From positions 6,443,261 to 6,507,260 of the forward strand of contig SMSO01000031.1 in assembly GCA_004764695.1 (NCBI GenBank): DNA of 64,000 bases. The letters run 5' to 3'. Below are positions 63,812 through 64,000 of the stretch, in pieces. Under the pieces are notes generated by a model. It saw nothing but the letters and a program-made list of their open reading frames with translations. It did no database searches and was not told where the DNA came from. Position 1 is the stretch's first letter. Each line of letters starts with the position of its first letter. The stretch is from Schizochytrium sp. TIO01. Its lineage: Eukaryota; Sar; Bigyra; Thraustochytrida; Thraustochytriidae. The translations under genes and the position numbers were made by a program.

Positions 63812-64000
63812 ACTCCCTTTTCATTTATGTGAAACAATTCACGTTTGAAAGAGAGAGGTGAGAGTGAATTTAGTCACAGTGCTCCTACTGTGTTTTCCTT
63901 TGACATTCTTTTTACTTACATTTACCAACGCGCATTCCGCGCCTTTCAACGCATGGACTCAATCATAGCTTTGTTACTTTTGCAGGACTACTCTTTTTAC

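Noticed and set aside
1-64000. CRISPR arrays, rRNA or tRNA genes
   Set aside because: No spaced direct repeats, rRNA cores or tRNA cloverleaf with a matching B-box were seen on reading both strands, although a weak tRNA could be missed without a covariance search.

Overview
The window is nuclear DNA from a flagellated eukaryotic microbe. Genes are large and mostly intron-poor, GT-AG introns are present, proteins carry eukaryotic-only families (ERO1, SIRT1-type sirtuin, DENN, kinesin-2 KAP3, dynein assembly factor DNAAF5), and intergenic DNA is AT-rich with microsatellites. The mix of flagellar genes, ankyrin/IQ/ARM giants and a PqiA-type membrane protein fits a stramenopile, perhaps a thraustochytrid-like labyrinthulomycete. 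That placement is inference only.

Layout: 1-1549 (-) partial ankyrin-like protein; 3468-4353 (+) METTL9-type histidine methyltransferase with one frame break; 5978-9289 (+) SIRT1-class deacetylase with a very large insertion; 10134-13512 (-) two overlapping frames that read as one ERO1 / fumarate reductase / cytochrome b5 fusion; 15439-17861 (+) multi-IQ protein with two frame breaks; 17944-22527 (-) secreted TULIP/BPI-like ectodomain joined to two PqiA-like membrane modules; 23689-27885 (+) coiled-coil protein; 29364-30219 (+) RAD6/UBE2A-type E2 with one clear intron; 31399-32449 (-) unrecognised spliced gene; about 33048-33605 (+) transposase-like relic; 34280-45710 (-) giant armadillo-repeat protein with one frame break; 46693-49386 (+) KAP3; 49832-52279 (+) DNAAF5; 52489-55659 (-) PDZ-RGS-DENN protein; 55660-63169 gene-poor, microsatellite-rich; 63170-63811 (+) small polytopic membrane protein.

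The most interesting item is the ERO1-fumarate reductase-cytochrome b5 locus. In budding yeast the ER fumarate reductase Osm1 can take electrons from Ero1 when oxygen is absent. Here the two activities appear to be coded in one transcript under one signal peptide, which would make a self-contained oxygen-independent disulfide-forming machine. An 11-bp repeat with ACGT cores lies about 0.5 kb upstream and resembles ER-stress bZIP sites. A second candidate system is the TULIP-PqiA protein, which may be a eukaryotic counterpart of bacterial Pqi lipid transport. The right half holds flagellar genes (KAP3 and DNAAF5) next to the divergent giant ARM protein.

Several genes are broken by apparent single extra bases. 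Whether these are assembly errors, real indels or something translational cannot be settled from the sequence alone.
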